Source of the DNA: Actinomycetes bacterium
GTDB taxonomy: Bacteria; Actinomycetota; Actinomycetes; Actinomycetales; Demequinaceae
DNA length: 5,461 bases
Direction: 5' to 3'
Assembly (NCBI GenBank): GCA_023432235.1
Contig: JAEYUX010000101.1
Location: 1 to 5,461 of the forward strand
The notes below the pieces were generated by a model. The model worked only from the letters and a program-made list of their open reading frames with translations, was not told where the DNA came from and did not search any database. The position numbers and the translations under genes were made by a program. Within the stretch, counting starts at the first letter, position 1. Each line of letters starts with the position of its first letter. Below, piece after piece: positions 5,346 to 5,461 of this stretch.

Positions 5346-5461
5346 CGCCTTGCGATCTGCGCGTGCTCGCGCGGGGTCGACACCCTTGGGGATTGGCATC
5401 TGCGGTCCGCCAAGCGCGCGCAGGCGAGCCCGCACAGCGTCCTGGTCGGCCCCAGAAAGCC
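5331..5461 (-). CDS. C-terminus of a probable DUF4191 family protein (partial)
   Basis: The window edge cuts this minus-strand gene; only its last 42 codons and a TGA stop (5331-5333) are present. The peptide is basic: an ALGGPQMPIPKGVDPARARADRK stretch follows a short helix-like segment, and the end is ALRGR. This resembles, from memory of the family, the tail of DUF4191, an actinobacterial membrane protein of unknown role often encoded beside lipA and glnA (as Rv2219 is in Mycobacterium tuberculosis). Position upstream of glnA on the same strand agrees with that. The transmembrane part would lie outside the window, so the assignment rests on the tail and context. It is followed by tandem 18-bp repeats that repeat its stop codon. 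Confidence 0.6.
   Translation of the reverse strand, partial: LSGADQDAVRARLRALGGPQMPIPKGVDPARARADRKALRGR

Overview
The window reads as chromosomal DNA of a high-GC Gram-positive bacterium, most likely an actinobacterium of the Micrococcales type. The reasons are the strong G/C preference at third codon positions, a class I glutamine synthetase with an adenylylatable tyrosine, a GlnR-box-like element in front of it, two genes that look leaderless, and a C-terminal fragment resembling the DUF4191 protein often found near actinobacterial glnA. Genus cannot be read from the sequence.

Layout. Bases 1-42 are a G-run/C-run that looks like an assembly or sequencing artefact at a contig end. Next, on the minus strand, come a GH13 alpha-glucosidase (55-1701) and, transcriptionally upstream of it, a LacI-family regulator (1784-2821). 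The 82 bp between them hold two related operator-like sites and a -10 element next to the enzyme's start. The regulator's own upstream region (2822-2947) contains a strong Shine-Dalgarno, an AACCGGTT palindrome and two interleaved inverted repeats. A long hairpin (2948-2989) closes the next gene, glnA (3004-4437, minus). The glnA leader has a clear AAGGAG, a candidate -10 and a four-part GlnR-box-like array. A HAD-family sugar-phosphatase-like gene (4609-5280, plus) diverges from glnA. It ends in a near-perfect dyad that overlaps its stop codon, and it converges on the 3' end of a minus-strand gene cut by the window edge (5331-5461, probably DUF4191). Three tandem 18-bp repeats lie over the end of that gene.

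How it works together (inference). The LacI protein probably senses an alpha-glucoside or a derivative and represses the alpha-glucosidase, giving a small carbohydrate-use module whose transporter, if any, would lie beyond the window. The glnA locus is a separate nitrogen-assimilation unit: transcription is probably set by a GlnR-type regulator and activity by adenylylation. The HAD gene sits between DUF4191 and glnA on the opposite strand. No unmistakably new system is visible. The most informative non-coding signals are the GlnR-like array, the operator pair abutting the GH13 -10 element, the stop-codon-bearing tandem repeats and the interleaved repeats upstream of lacI. No gene-free stretch exceeds 300 bases.
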